From positions 88,029 to 110,295 of the forward strand of contig NMRA01000131.1 of NCBI GenBank assembly GCA_002633005.1: DNA of 22,267 nt. Reading direction: 5' to 3'. This document shows, one piece after another, positions 1 to 13,400 of the stretch. Origin of the DNA: Phoronis australis (Eukaryota; Phoronida; Phoronidae). The notes below the pieces were generated by a model. That model saw only the letters and a program-made list of their open reading frames with translations. It was not told the origin of the DNA and did not search any database. Position numbers and translations under genes: made by a program. Every line of letters begins with the position of its first letter. Position 1 is the stretch's first letter.

Positions 1-1426
1 GTATAGACCGATTGTTGATAATTCTGCAATTGCGGTAAACACTCCTCTATTTCGGTCATACAAACTTGTTTTTCAAAAAGTGCAGGTTATATCTGTGAAG
101 TTTAAAACAACCGAAGAAGTTCTAACCGCAAAAGTGTGAACTGGATCATAACAGTAATAGAAATAGAACAATGCCCTGCTCTCACTATGACGTCTTGTTT
201 TATTGATTCAACTTGAACAGACTGCCCCCAAATTAAGGAAGTTTTACGGTAATCACATGACAAATGGATCATCTGTGTTGAGTGGTTGTAAATATAGATA
301 TCCCACAACATAATCGCAGTATAACTTTTTGAGAAAGTGCAATAACTTTGCTCACTTTTATTCAGTTAACTACAACAGCGCCACCTATATGTACCGTCGG
401 AAGCCATATTTTAACTTGGCATCCCACCTCCACCACAGATTAGTGATGGCTGTGGCATCGCCCACAATTATTGACATTTTCAAAAGGTACGAAAGTTCAC
501 TTTTTGACAAACCCCTCACTCATAAACTCCCAAAAATGATACATTTCCCCTCTCTCTGAAACCATTTCCATCAGGTATTCCCTTCAGACATCCCTTTCAA
601 CACAGTGGCGAGAGTCGAATGTTTGCTATACAATGAAATCGAGTTGTGAAATAAGGCAGGTTAGCACCTCTTATTTTCTGCAGTTATTCGGTGTTTGAAA
701 TGGTGTTCATGGGTTTCATTTTTGGCTTCACAAACCTCTTCACTGTATTTTACTTAGAAGTGACATTTTTTAAACTGGTGAAGTTGAAAATTTCAAGTCA
801 GCCGTTGACCCCTCCTTCAATGTACCTTTTGTAAGCTTTTGAAAATGTTTATACTTAGTGGGCTACCTCTAAAGAAGCTGGTCATTTGTTTTGCGCGGGT
901 TTGGCAAGAGGAGTTCCTGTTGAGTTCATATTGTGATCCCTGAAACGTTAAAATGATAACGTGAGTAAAACAACAATGCCGCAACACCAGTTCATTATGC
1001 TCCAATTGCTTGCAATTACTACTTATAAATCATCTAATTGGACCGATTGAGGAAACCTTTAACCATGGTCCCATGCACGCGTCACCAAGGGGATAATTTA
1101 CATTCTTCTGGGTAAAAGCCGCTGGGGGAAGTAGGTACATAGACATGTGTGGCTCACTGTTTTCACAAAAGGTCTTAGAACCTTGTTCAGTCCATGTTGG
1201 GTTTACAAAGAAATAGCTAGTTACGATTTTTCGATTATTTAAAACACTTTTAGCTCTGGAAAAATTTCAGTCCTCTTTTTAGTGAAACATTGTCAACAAG
1301 CAGGTAAAAATGTTACTCGACTGCATCATCATGTTGTGCAAAATATTTCAGCAAATAATCTATTTCATTCAAAATTCTTCAAGACCCACGCTGCACAAAT
1401 TAGGTCACGTCAAAAATCACAAGCTT
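1..1426. other. 3' flank of the LRRC74-like gene, no gene seen
   Basis: This holds the presumed 3' UTR and flank of the minus-strand gene. A minus-strand AATAAA is present at about 357-362, far from the proposed stop. The open frames here (102-311, 329-559, 817-1005) have no recognisable motif and AT-rich intron-like composition. No repeat structure was recognised. Confidence 0.5.
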
Positions 1427-1466
1427 TCAACTGGAATAAATCGAGTCAGCGGCCGTGAATCTCTTC
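1427..1466 (-). CDS. LRRC74A: LRRC74-like exon 11, proposed last coding exon
   Basis: The acceptor GATTGTTTCAAG supplies one base to complete the Gly codon from exon 10, then the reading is KRFTAADSIYSS followed by TGA. The result, DGKIYFGKRF, fits the exiting helix of an EF-hand. The call rests on phase and fit alone. Other acceptors in 1260-1430 give shorter tails. No AATAAA was found on this strand until about position 357-362, so the 3' end of the mRNA is unclear. Confidence 0.45.
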
Positions 1467-4400
1467 CTTGAAACAATCAATGATGTACATTTGGTTCATG
1501 GTATTGCCATGTGTAATTGGGAACGATTACTCGTCCACATATCAAAGAATAAATAAAGTGTTCCACCCGAAAACGTGATTCACAACCAAAACATTGGTTT
1601 TCAAAGATGTTGGTGCATTCGATATGGAACTCCATATTTACAATTCATCAAAACTTACCCAAAATATATTTTACCGTCTTTTGCCTTGCTCAGTTTATTT
1701 ACAATTGTCACTAGCTTGTCTTTATTTTCATTGACGCCAAGCTCCTGAAGTAACAAACCATATTATTTGCTTGTCTTGATAACATATTGAATTGACATTA
1801 TCGGTCAGAAAAGTGGTTTTCTGACATCAGCCAGGGAGCGCATTCAAACCTGGAACCTTCACGGTAGCAGCTAAGTGCTTGCCGGAGGAGCAAAACCCCG
1901 CGTAATTTAAAGTATATAAAGTGGTAAGGTCACCTAGCTTGAATTCATCGAATGTCTGACAGTCAACAAAATAACCATAAACAGGAGACACGAACATTTG
2001 CAGGCGTTTGCTATTTTTCTAGAACACGCTTCATTAGAGACTTTTCCAAGCAATATTAACTGTATTACCAACATCACTTATGGCAAAATTACAATCGATC
2101 AGAAAAACTATAATACCATTCTTAAACGAATTTTACACTCATATAACTTACCGTAAAACTAGTATTCAATTGGAGTCGACATTTTAATTCTGGACACTGT
2201 GCATAACTAGAAATCGCAGAGTATAAAACATGTACAGGGGTATAACCACGACATCTGTCTTTAAATTGAATTTTATTCTTAAGAAGTGGTTACCTGAAGG
2301 GCACACACAAAATCTTGCGGTGTCACTGAAAACGTGCCGTCTGCATCGTAGCTATTCAACACCTCATACAGTCTATCATCGTTAACAATCAAATGTTCCT
2401 TCAGAAGAATGACTGGATCACGTGGTGTGTAAGGATCGACTGCTGGTTTGCCAATGTCGTCTGTCGTATTTCCGGACCGCAAAACTTGTCCATATACGGT
2501 TTTCAGCGCTCTGAGTTTCTGTAAATCTTCTGCCGTACGCAAAAATTCTATTTCCACGGGAATGTTCTGAAAACAGAAGAAAAAATCGTAGCTTATTCTA
2601 TACGCAAAGTTCATGTCAAAAGGACCTGGTCATTTCATATGCAGATTTACGATTGTTGTAGAATGCGCATGGATTATGAAGCATGCAGCATTGCAGCTTA
2701 TGGTTGACGGTAGGACTACGGTAAACTTTTATCTCCCAAAGAAGAATTTCTTTTCTACACCTATTCAAATATTTGCCATCCTTTAGACTCATAACACCAG
2801 GTCTGCAACGATTTTACAGAAGAACAGGACCCATGTCTTACTGATAAATCCAGAATTTTTATGGCACTGTTTTCGTTGTGACTAATTGCAGTAACCACAG
2901 CAACGGCACCTGTAGTCGATATCGGATTATTTCCCATCTGTAACGAGATCACACATTTGAAAACTTAAAAGGTAAATTGGAGGAAATAGTTTTTTTATGT
3001 TGTTATCATCATTCATGACAGTCGTCATGATCCTTTTTCTCCAGAGACATCGAAAAATTAGCAGACGTTTATTGAGTGACTTCGATTTTACTGAAGTTCT
3101 AGGGATTCGTAATGGTACGTTTCTCTTATCAAATCTTCATTTTGTAGTCAATGTCCGATACTCTAGAAGCACGAACGTTGTCACCATCTATATGAAAAAG
3201 AAAACCACAATTTCTGATGAAGAAGCTTCATCTCAAAGAACATGCTGATTGAAAAATGTCTGGAAACAAAATACAAAACAGAGCTTGAGGAATTTAAATA
3301 CCATATTTAGGTTGCTTGGATAATCGAATTCTTACCTTTAATATTTCAAGAGTGTCATTCACGAGCAAAGCTTTAGCCAACCTCAAAGCAGTGTTCGTGT
3401 CAAGCCGGTTACCCGTAATATCTAGCTCCAAGAGAGACGAGTTCGTTTGTAGGGCCTCTGCAATAGCCACTCCACCCGTTGGTCCGAACCCATTCCATGA
3501 CAGGTTGCAAACTTTTAAATGAACATTTTCCTGAAAGGATATATGAAGGCCGAGCTTGAATTATTTTTCTTTTTTCTTGTCCTAAATATTTCATGAATAA
3601 AGCAAACGAATATACTGAAAAATAAAAAAGGAAAATCTTGCTCACACGAGCGCGCAGGCACACAAGCACACACAGTTATCCAGTCTTTGCGATCATCAGC
3701 GAATATACGAGAGATCTTTTTCCAATGCCAATTATTCTCCCCTGACAACCTTTTTATAAGAAGAAATTTCTGACAATTGAGTTCACGTTTCAACATTCCC
3801 ATGAAAGGAAAAAACATTGAGTATCGTAACTTTGATTTTTGCTTGATATATTGAATGTTTTGATAAAGGTAAATTAAAGACTTATCTTCTGTTTTAGACA
3901 TTTTCCCCAGATCCAGGTTTACAAAAGAAATGCAAGTAAGAACCAGTCATTTTGATTTTGTAAAGAAAACTATTAGTTGCTAAAATTTTGTGTAAAAGTC
4001 TATAATTGGAAATATATCAACAACGTGTGTAGGGTACATTGAAAATGTAGAGTAATTATTAACATTTTTCCATTTCACTTCATGAAACGTGAAATCTTTC
4101 CAATAAACTGAGATGAGCTGTCGGTACATCATTATGTGAAGTTCTACACAATCGTAAATTGTAAACAGTTTCACATCCTGAGCTGATTATATCATAAATA
4201 TTAAATGACATTAGCGATCGATTATCTTACTCAACACATTTAATTCTTCAGATATTTTACACAGGGAGGATTTGACAGACTAAAAAGGACATTATCGGTT
4301 TCAAACACATTTTTGGAATTGTTGTTGGATGGGATCGACGGGTGACCAATGTGGAGAATTGAAGTAACAACAAAAACTAGAGAGAAAAGTCCAGGTTAGC

Positions 4401-7400
4401 CAGAAAAATGAGTTTGGTCTTACCAGGCATTAAAACAGTATGGTGGAAGCTTGTTCGCACGCAATTCCCTCCCGTGATTTGCAGTATAAATACAGTAGTG
4501 GTGACGTCACAAAATTGGTTTTCAGAAACAAAAATGATCAGCTATGAGAAGCTTCTTTCAACTCAAAACCAACTACAACCGATATCTTAAAACCGGCTTT
4601 AAAGCCGTGATGCACTAAAGAAGCACACGTTTGCCGATCCATAGAACTTACCGAAAAAAACTTAGGCTCAACTTGTTTCTTGCTCAGATGAGGAGGGGTT
4701 TCTAGGCTTGCAAAGAACTGACCTTTTTGAGACAATGCTCCACGCATGCAATGACATTAGAAACTCGGCCCGTTTCAAAACAACTTTTATTTTGTCAATA
4801 GATTTGTGCAAGAACCGATTTCGCCAAGAGGACTGTATACCAGGAAATCTAATCTAAGATCCTATTTTTAGGAGTAGAGTAATTACCGCATTAACGATGG
4901 CTTCAGGCAAGTAAAACACTGGCAAAAATAAATCGATATATCGAGGACTCAGATTTGTAGTTTTTAGAAGTGTTTGGCTTCTGAAATTAAATTACTAATA
5001 AAAATTCAGGCTGAGACCAATTTTACCGGAAGAAATGCGATAAGAAACACGCAAAAGAGATGGATTAGGTTTCGGTTCTCTGGAAACCGCTGACGAATGG
5101 TTTAAGAAATTGTCACTAACAGTGGTAGATAACTGGTCTGCCATTCCCGACGTCGGACAAAAGACCGCGGGGTCGTTTTTAAACGATCCCGAGGTCTTAA
5201 AAGAATGTGCTATTTTGGCATCTGGATTTAGTCTCGATTTAGAAACAGCTGTCGCCTGGAAATAGAACAAAACAGAAGACTTTTTGTAAAAGATATAGCT
5301 CTTTCCAAGTCTTGATATCGCATCTAATTTGACTAAGTAATAAATTGAAACCAAGATCACCACCTTATGGTAAATGATCCAAGTCAAAAAAACTCTTTTG
5401 TGATGGAAGGCCTTATAGCCATTCTTCAAGACACTGATAGCATTTTTTTACGTCACCCGTTACTCTACAGACAAGCGACAGGGGAAAGATATTGAATAGC
5501 CTAATTACCTTGAGACCTTTTGCCACTGCCAGGGCTCCGTGCAGGCGAATTCTGTTCCAGCTAAGATCGAGGACATCCAAATTGTCATTTGCACCAATCG
5601 CTGGACCTAAAACTTCACCTGAATATTCATTGAAATTATTTCTGGACAAATAAAGTTCTTTCAATGTTTTATTTTCCTCCATTACTTCGGCAAAGGACGC
5701 GGCATCGTTTTCGTGAAAGTCGTTGTCTGAAAGTGCAAAAATTGCCATTTTATAACATATTCTTTTGCTAACTATTGAGGACAGAGGTTTGTAGAAACAT
5801 GTATGCTTCAAACGAAACCTGTAATATCACATGGACTAATTCCCATGAAAAACAAATTACAGTTGACTCAGTGGATGAAAGATCTCTTTTGTCAAGTGTT
5901 CGGACAGAAAATTATTTCGAACTCACAAATTACGTGAATCATAGAAAACACGTTTACATAGCTCTCTGCAAACACGTGTAACATGAAATACGAACCGGAC
6001 AGATTTATCACTTTGAGTGTTGTGTTGTTGTTAAGCATCCGCGTCATGTGGCGTGCTCCGCTCGACCCTAGTTTATTTCCAGCCATATTCTGAAAGACCA
6101 CAGTAACTCAGGTGATTTTTGTTATTCCAGGAAAGTATGTTTTTAAAAACATACGTGTAACATTATTGTTTATCCCATACGCGTTGAATAAGTTGATTTT
6201 ACTGCAATACGGCCATGTGGTATTGTTTTCCGTGTCGCACTTCCAGGACTACTTTAACATTGCCCTCTGACATAAAAAGTTCAAAAGGTACTAGGTCAAT
6301 GTCGACTCGATGTCGTTAGTCATTTCGATCATCAAATTTTCGAAAAAAAAAAATTAAAGTAACAAAATTGCAGCATGTCTCAAACATATCATCTGGTACA
6401 AAACTGATAATTATATGACGCTTCTGTGTCAGCTTTATTTGCTAAATCTTGTATCGTCTTCAACTCAGGCGCCGATTCCTCGGTAATTATTGTTCTTATT
6501 TAATTATTTTCAGGAAATGCACAATTACCGTTGTTTTCATCTTTGTTATCTCTTTTCAAGTAATAAATGGTTACATTTAAAACTGCTTCTTTCACTAGAC
6601 AAAACTTGTAACATAACGCGCAAGTACATACATATAGGAGGATATCCGCCAAGTGAACAGTCTGTGTGAAGTATTTAAACAATTTACCGAAAAATGAAAG
6701 AAACTTGAGAATTTGAAGAGTATGGGATAAATGCAAAACGTACATCGATTGGCGTATGAAGAAGTAATATCCCACTCCGCATTATTCGGCGTATCGATAC
6801 GCGAAATAATGTCTCGTAGGATATTACTTCATCTACGCCACTCTTGGTATGTTTTGTGTATACATTTGCCTTCAAAATAATAGTTAGCAAGCAAAAACAA
6901 TGACATCTTCAAAAAGCTTTCTGGAGGGCATTTCAGTCACCTTAAACACGCAGTCACCAGATGGCGAGACAGTGGCCACGCCCAGAACTGCAAAACAACG
7001 TGTTATATAATAGAAGTCAGTCGAGTTGTTTTATAGTGATAACTCCCCATGGAGACGTTTTTGTTCTGGCCAGAGGCGGTGAAAGGCTGCGCTCTTGGTT
7101 GGTTACATCGGTTCCCACGCTCTGAAACCGGCTATGATATGTGATCGGTCTTAAACCAAATTGTAGTCATCGAGAACCAAATAGACATCGGATGTCTTCG
7201 CCTGTTCACCCGACGGAACTGGCGAAGTGAATGAAGTGTATAGCGAACGCAAATCAGTACACTGTAACTATAGCTTCACTTAATTCACCGTCCTTCACCG
7301 GTTTAGCCGAGCCCTAGCTTTCTTAGTCCGCCAAACTCGTCTAAAACACAAAACCACACTCACGTAAGACTTCGCGACATATCGCCATGCATTACAATTT

Positions 7401-10400
7401 TTGCGCTTGAGGAACGCCGCGGCGACTCGGGTCATCTGAATCTGCCACATCTGACAGCGGGTTTGTGAACCAGTAGTCATCGTCGGAAACAAATAAAATG
7501 TTTTGGGCGGCTGTCTTGACTGACGCTGCATACACCCTTAAAGTTAATCAAGCGCAGCCAAAGGCTTTCTTGGAAACTACAGAAGACGCACGTTTTAAAG
7601 TGACATAGTCCGGCGGCTACAATAAAAACAAGTTCACTTTACCTGACACGTAAACCTAAAGTTCAGTCATGATGTCCAAAACACATCGCTTTTATTGAAT
7701 TGTTGCATACTGAAACTGCACAGCTTAGCAGTTATAATGAACAGGTTGTCGGGTTTTCAAAGCAGATTTTTTCATTGAGGAAAGAGCGTTTTGTAAGTAT
7801 GTCATAGACCGGCCAAGACCACTCGAATTTTTTTAGACTAGAAGAGCTGATTTCAGTTGGTTGATTAGTCAAAGACTGGCAACTGATAAGCTCTTTTCAA
7901 AAACAAATTTAAATTTTTACGCTTAAAATCGTCACAAAAGCTAAGCATGAATATCCAAACCTTTCTTCAAGACGGAAGATCAATGAAAACACACCCGCTG
8001 TCTATTGTAGCACGGCATTTCTGAAGAGTGTTGAGCTCATCTCGCACGGCAATCCGTATCGCTCGATTTCGTGCGCAAATGGTTACATATTGTACAGAGC
8101 GAATCCTCCAATGCTTCGGCTCTTCGCCTCTTTTTCTCACACCCTTAAGAGATTAACCCTTGTCTTTTTCACACCAGCTTTGATCAGCACGATGCAGCTG
8201 TCGATCATTTTCACGGCGCACAGTAGCAACGAAACAGCTGACGAGGTTGCCGTCTCAATTTCATTTAATTTTGAATGGCAGCCTTTGAGTGTCGTCGACT
8301 TGTAATGCAATCACAAAACACAACCGATTTGATAGCTCTGACCAAAGCTTATAACTTCAACTCAATCCTACTCTGCGCCCCGCTGTTTTTGGTAATAAAA
8401 TCGATTGTGTTCCTTTAAATTTCACCAGACACAAACCAGAAGCGGTTATGAAGCCGCCTTTCACCGAAAAATCTGTTTAGACCACTTACCGCTATGGAAC
8501 TGTGTTTAAAGATTTTCCTTATTCAAATCGGAGATGGTTTCAAGGCTACGAAAGAACCGAAAAAAATGCTATTGCTCGAGACCAGGCTCCATAATAATGA
8601 TCTCTCGGCTCTCTGCAGAGCCAAAAATGGCTTCACATTTGAGTCAATATCAACTTAAAACTAATTTCATAGAAATATTTTATAGGGGTAAGTGGCTTCA
8701 AAGTCCACTTCTTGGACAGAACGAGGGTTTAGATGCACTTTAACTGTTTCGTCAACTCACCACTTTCAAAATATATTCATGCTCCTCCAGCATCTTGGCG
8801 ATATATTTGCCTCCAGACACCTCCGTCCAGTTTCCTTCCAAGTCTAACTCGTCAACAGTGATAATGTCCTGGCACAAAACAAAGGAATAATACAGTAAAT
8901 TCCCGCGTTACTATGTCATGATGACTTACAAAGCACGGTATTAGTTTGAAAACGTGGACAACGCTTCGTGTTTTTTGTCTTTTTCAACAAATAAAGGAGT
9001 ATTAGATAAAGCCATTCATTCCTCAATTCAGTTTCAAATTCATGAAACAGGATTTCTTATCAACTGAAAATAATCACAGAGTTACTGCTCTCGTTAGGGG
9101 AGAGCCCTGTTTATCTAGGTAAAAACGAAAGTCGATTTATATTTTTTACTCACATCAACTCCCATAATAATCCTTACCGTGAAAGGATTCTATTTCAGCT
9201 ACCAACAAACATAAGGCAGCCGCTCAAGAAAACGCTTCAGAGCTTATTGGGATTGGCAACCCTAAGATTGCGAATTCGAAAATGTTGCATGTGTGCATTG
9301 CCTGTAACTAATTGCGGGCACATTCGGCAAGAATTCAAGATCGGGTGAGCGCCGGTGGTAATGTTTTTAAACCTCAAAGCGCTTCAACAGTGACATCTAA
9401 ACAGTGGCCAAATTCAGATTTAATTGGAAAAGTCAATGATTAAAGAACGTCAAAAAGACAACGTTTTCTGACACGTAAGTCTGAACTTGATAGGTTTTCT
9501 AGTTTTCACCATATTTTTACTCAAAATGATCGTCAGCTGCCAGCGATAACTATCGGTTTGCAAAATACACAGGAGAGACACCAACCCTACTTGGGGTAGT
9601 GTTGATGGACAAACTATAAATGGCCACGAGCTGCATTGACAAATTCAACAGATTCAAGCATCATGTCACAGTGTGGTTTCTAGGGCTACACCCCTTGAAT
9701 CAGGCCCTCTGGTGTATGCATGCACACTCTGATCCGTCGATTCACATACTTTCAAAGTTCTTGCAATTGCTTTAGCTGCCCGTGGTCCTACTCCATGGTT
9801 GCGCATAACAATAACCTTATCACCCAAGTGGCGGGATAAATAAGATATTGGCACTACGCCAAGGTTTTCACACAGTATTTCGTATCTTGACTGGTGTGTC
9901 ATGTCTTTCGTAACGACGTCATCTGCAAATGAAATTTAAACTTTATGCATCTGTCCAACAGATGAAATGAAAAAAAAACAAAACATGCCCAGTGTTGGCG
10001 TCTGTAACGTAAGTATCCCACTACCAGCTTTTCAATGTCAACACTTTTAAAAGCAGATCTTCAAGAGAGGCTAGCCTGGCTAGGCTTACCTTTCATAAAA
10101 CTTAAAGGTATTGTCTTCAATCATCAGGCGTAAAGAGATGCCAAGAAATAAAGGGGAAAACCACATGAAGTTTTTGTTCGTTCCATTAAAAGTGTACCTT
10201 CGATTTCGAGGTCAGTATCCCAGTCCTCGTCATCTGACTGACACTCTTCACGTGTTCCCACTGTTACTTGCAAAATGTCGTCTGGTTGTTCTTCTAAGCC
10301 AGTTGCTTCGTTGAAGTCAAGTGTCGTGTCTTCTCTAAACTCCGTAATCAAGACATCTGTACTGGTTGAACGTTCAACTACATCTGATTGTTTGATTTCT

Positions 10401-13400
10401 ATGTCGGCGCCAGTTGTGTCGGCGCCATTTTGAACCTCGTCAATGTTCTCTATAACTGGTGGTTTGGGTGTCGTTGGCGCCGGTGTTCTGGTCAACATGG
10501 CTCGTCGGGGCTGTGACGGAAACTTACTCCTTGTGACAGGGCGTGATTCAGGTTCTTCGAGGCCTTCTTCAATGGTCTCCATAAATGGTACCGGAAGTCT
10601 GACTTCGCCCTCTCCTTGGACGGAAGTAACCTACATAAAAACAATGAGATGTATTTCTAAATACCTTCATACGTTTTTTAAACTATTCATTGAAATAAGT
10701 AGTGTATTATGACTTACAAGAAATCAAACCACCCTATTAAAACACTTGAGATCAATAGTAATTTAATTTTAAAGTTGTTAGATAGAAGTAATATCTTCTC
10801 ATAATTTTTTGTAAACGTTAAACTGGGTTAGACCTCTACCCTTCAAATCATTAGTTAACTTTAGACTGTTATTTTTAAAAGAATTGTTACTTCTATGAGT
10901 TTCAGTAGAGAATACAGCGTGTATATTCTTTTCGGTTTTATCTCAAACTCCATTATTTCGACTCATGCGCAGTCATTCCCAGGTTACGCATTTCCAGGTT
11001 CGGGTTTAAATTTAGGATATTACTGATCATGAAAAGATGAAAAACGCTGATGGAATAGTTTTCATTTTAAAGATATTTTTCATTTATTTTTACCTGTTTA
11101 CAATACAGAAAGAAGTTGTTAAATGGAGACGTAACTAAAATAAGAACATCTAGTAAATTGCAGCCCCCCACTATTTCCGTTTCATACTGGTACTTCATAA
11201 AAACTGAAGTTCAATGCCGTTCAACTACGGCGGCTGAAATTCAGAGATTATTTTGAAAATCCCATGTTCAGTCTTGGTTACTTTGAAAACTTTTGAGTGC
11301 GCGTTGAAAGAGCGTAAATTGTTTCTATGTTCAAACTAGATTGATCAGCGGTCAATTTCTGTTATATGAAGAGTTCAACTAAAAAGAAACAAAAATTGTC
11401 TCTTTGAGTATACAAAACGTGGTGAGCAAGAAACAGTCAACTATTCATGGTAAAACACGACTTAGAAAGCATGTAAACCGATGGACCAATTGGTGAGTAT
11501 TGAATCATTATTTGCTGCGCGCCAACCAAACTAATAATGAAAGATTCCAAACATTTCTGCAATTTCTTAAACACAGGCCAAAATCTATCAAAGAAACACA
11601 ACGTGGGTGCTGCGAAGTGACAACAAAGACAACAAATTTGACTGAAAGCAAAGTCCACAGATAAATGATTTACGAAAATTTCGTATAAACGAACTCAATG
11701 CTCATGCTAGAAAGCAGTCTTACCGGGTTCACCTGCCATGGCACTATGTATGCGTTACCTGTGTCACCAACGTTTATTTAACTCACCTGGTTGTGCAGTT
11801 GTGATCAGGTGTTATGTTTACCTTTTTATTTCATTGTTACACAGGTAAAGCATACGAGTCTTCAAAGGCATACAAGAATCATGACAAGCAGTTAGTAATC
11901 AATGCCTTTGTAAATGATTTATAACACGAGATTAGAACAGACATCACTCTCCTTTTCAGCTCCCTGACAGGTGGAGTATTGATAATGCCAAAGTGGACGA
12001 TAAGCCTTACGTTAAATAGCAGAATACAAACTCCTTGAGAATGACAGTGTTATGGGTTGTCATGGTTATAATTTTCGAAATTGACTATTTCTTTACATAA
12101 GCCCGTCTTAGGGTAAATGTAAACCGAAGACGTAATACAATTTTTTAGTCAACACAACACAACATGAGAAATTAAGTCAGACAAAAGTGCTGCCTTAACA
12201 TCTGGACGTGAGCTTTAGGGGGCCAACATACAAGTATGTGCTTCGTACATGTAGGGATAAGTTACGTAAGGAAAATCCCTTTACAAGAGCAATCGGGCGC
12301 TATAAATATGTTGAAATTTACGAAAATGTCTCAATTACAAATTTAAATCCAACACTGAACACTGCATTACGATAATGTTGGACACCTAGAAAATGTCCAA
12401 ATTTGGTTAACTTCGGAACATCATATCCGGTCTCAGAATGACTGAACGGATTCAAATAAGACTTTCAAATTCTATGCTTTACGTACAGTTCTCCAAAAAA
12501 CGTTGTTAAATATTGTTACTACTTTTAGGAAGTTTATCAATAAAATCAGAAGTTGCACAAAACGGAAAAGAAATGATAATTTAGCAAGCTGTAACATTTG
12601 TTGAAATTTCATCATAAACATTAATATCAGACGAAACTTGTCGTGCTATTGAGACCGTTAGTTTGCTATGAATGTTCCCTTCTTTTACTCTAAATTTCAC
12701 TAAATAGGGGTCATCACGACGGTGATCTCATCAGTGGTAAATTGGTATGTATGTATTTATGTATTATTATGACAAGTACTATTAATTCAAACAGTAATAG
12801 ATATAGCATTCGTAAGAAAGATAAGTACCCAGCCCAGTTGGGCTTATTAGTCACTTTAACCACACCACTCAGATGTACCATACGTGTGACGGTTCTAAGT
12901 CCAATAGCAGACATGATGTATCTGACGAATTGCCAATGGAAACACTGAAACAGCAGTTTTAATGTTACAGTATCTAGTCTTCTGAAATCTGCAAAGTTCG
13001 GGACTTGAAGTGAAACTTTATGAAATAGAATAGACCTCTGTGAGTTACAGAAAGAATCAAACACAAAGTGTAGCTCATTCTCCACAGAATCAGTGTCACA
13101 ACACAAGCACAGTTTTTCGCTTACAGAAGTGTTTACATACAACGACCAGTTTCCAAGTGCAACATGGGAGATTTCCTGCTCGAAACTAGGCCAAAAGAGA
13201 TTTCTTGGAACGACATAAATTAAGCTTCACATACGGTTCGATTAAAAACTCGTGCTTAAATAAAATTCATGTTCTTAATTTAGGTTTTGTTACAACAGAC
13301 TCAGCCCAAAATGTTTCGAGTATTCAAATAGTTTGTTACTAGAATCTACTATGCTACAAGTAGTCAAATTTTGAAAATAGGATTGCACGCCAATTATCGT

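Larger units (their letters stand above)
6090..8760 (-). other. Intron 4 of the LRRC74-like gene
   Basis: About 2.7 kb, bounded by GTG|GTGAGT and TCTTTCAG|A. It contains a long foldback element (6729-6868), an imperfect inverted repeat (about 7205-7305), a CpG-richer stretch with coding-like frames (about 7000-8320) and a small MITE (8477-8701). None of these is required by the host reading frame, which joins exons 4 and 5 cleanly. Confidence 0.7.

Noticed and set aside
3515-3901. 128-codon minus-strand open frame as a gene
   Set aside because: It is Lys/Phe/Ile-rich low-complexity reading within an AT-rich intron, overlaps exon 7 in another frame, and shows no motif.
5413-5508. Extension of exon 6 to the end of its open frame
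   Set aside because: The donor AAG|GTAATT at 5509 gives a regular LRR when joined to exon 7; the read-through breaks the repeat.
10443-10712. Plus-strand open frame opposite exon 2
   Set aside because: Shadow of the minus-strand coding exon, which has matching splice sites and phase.
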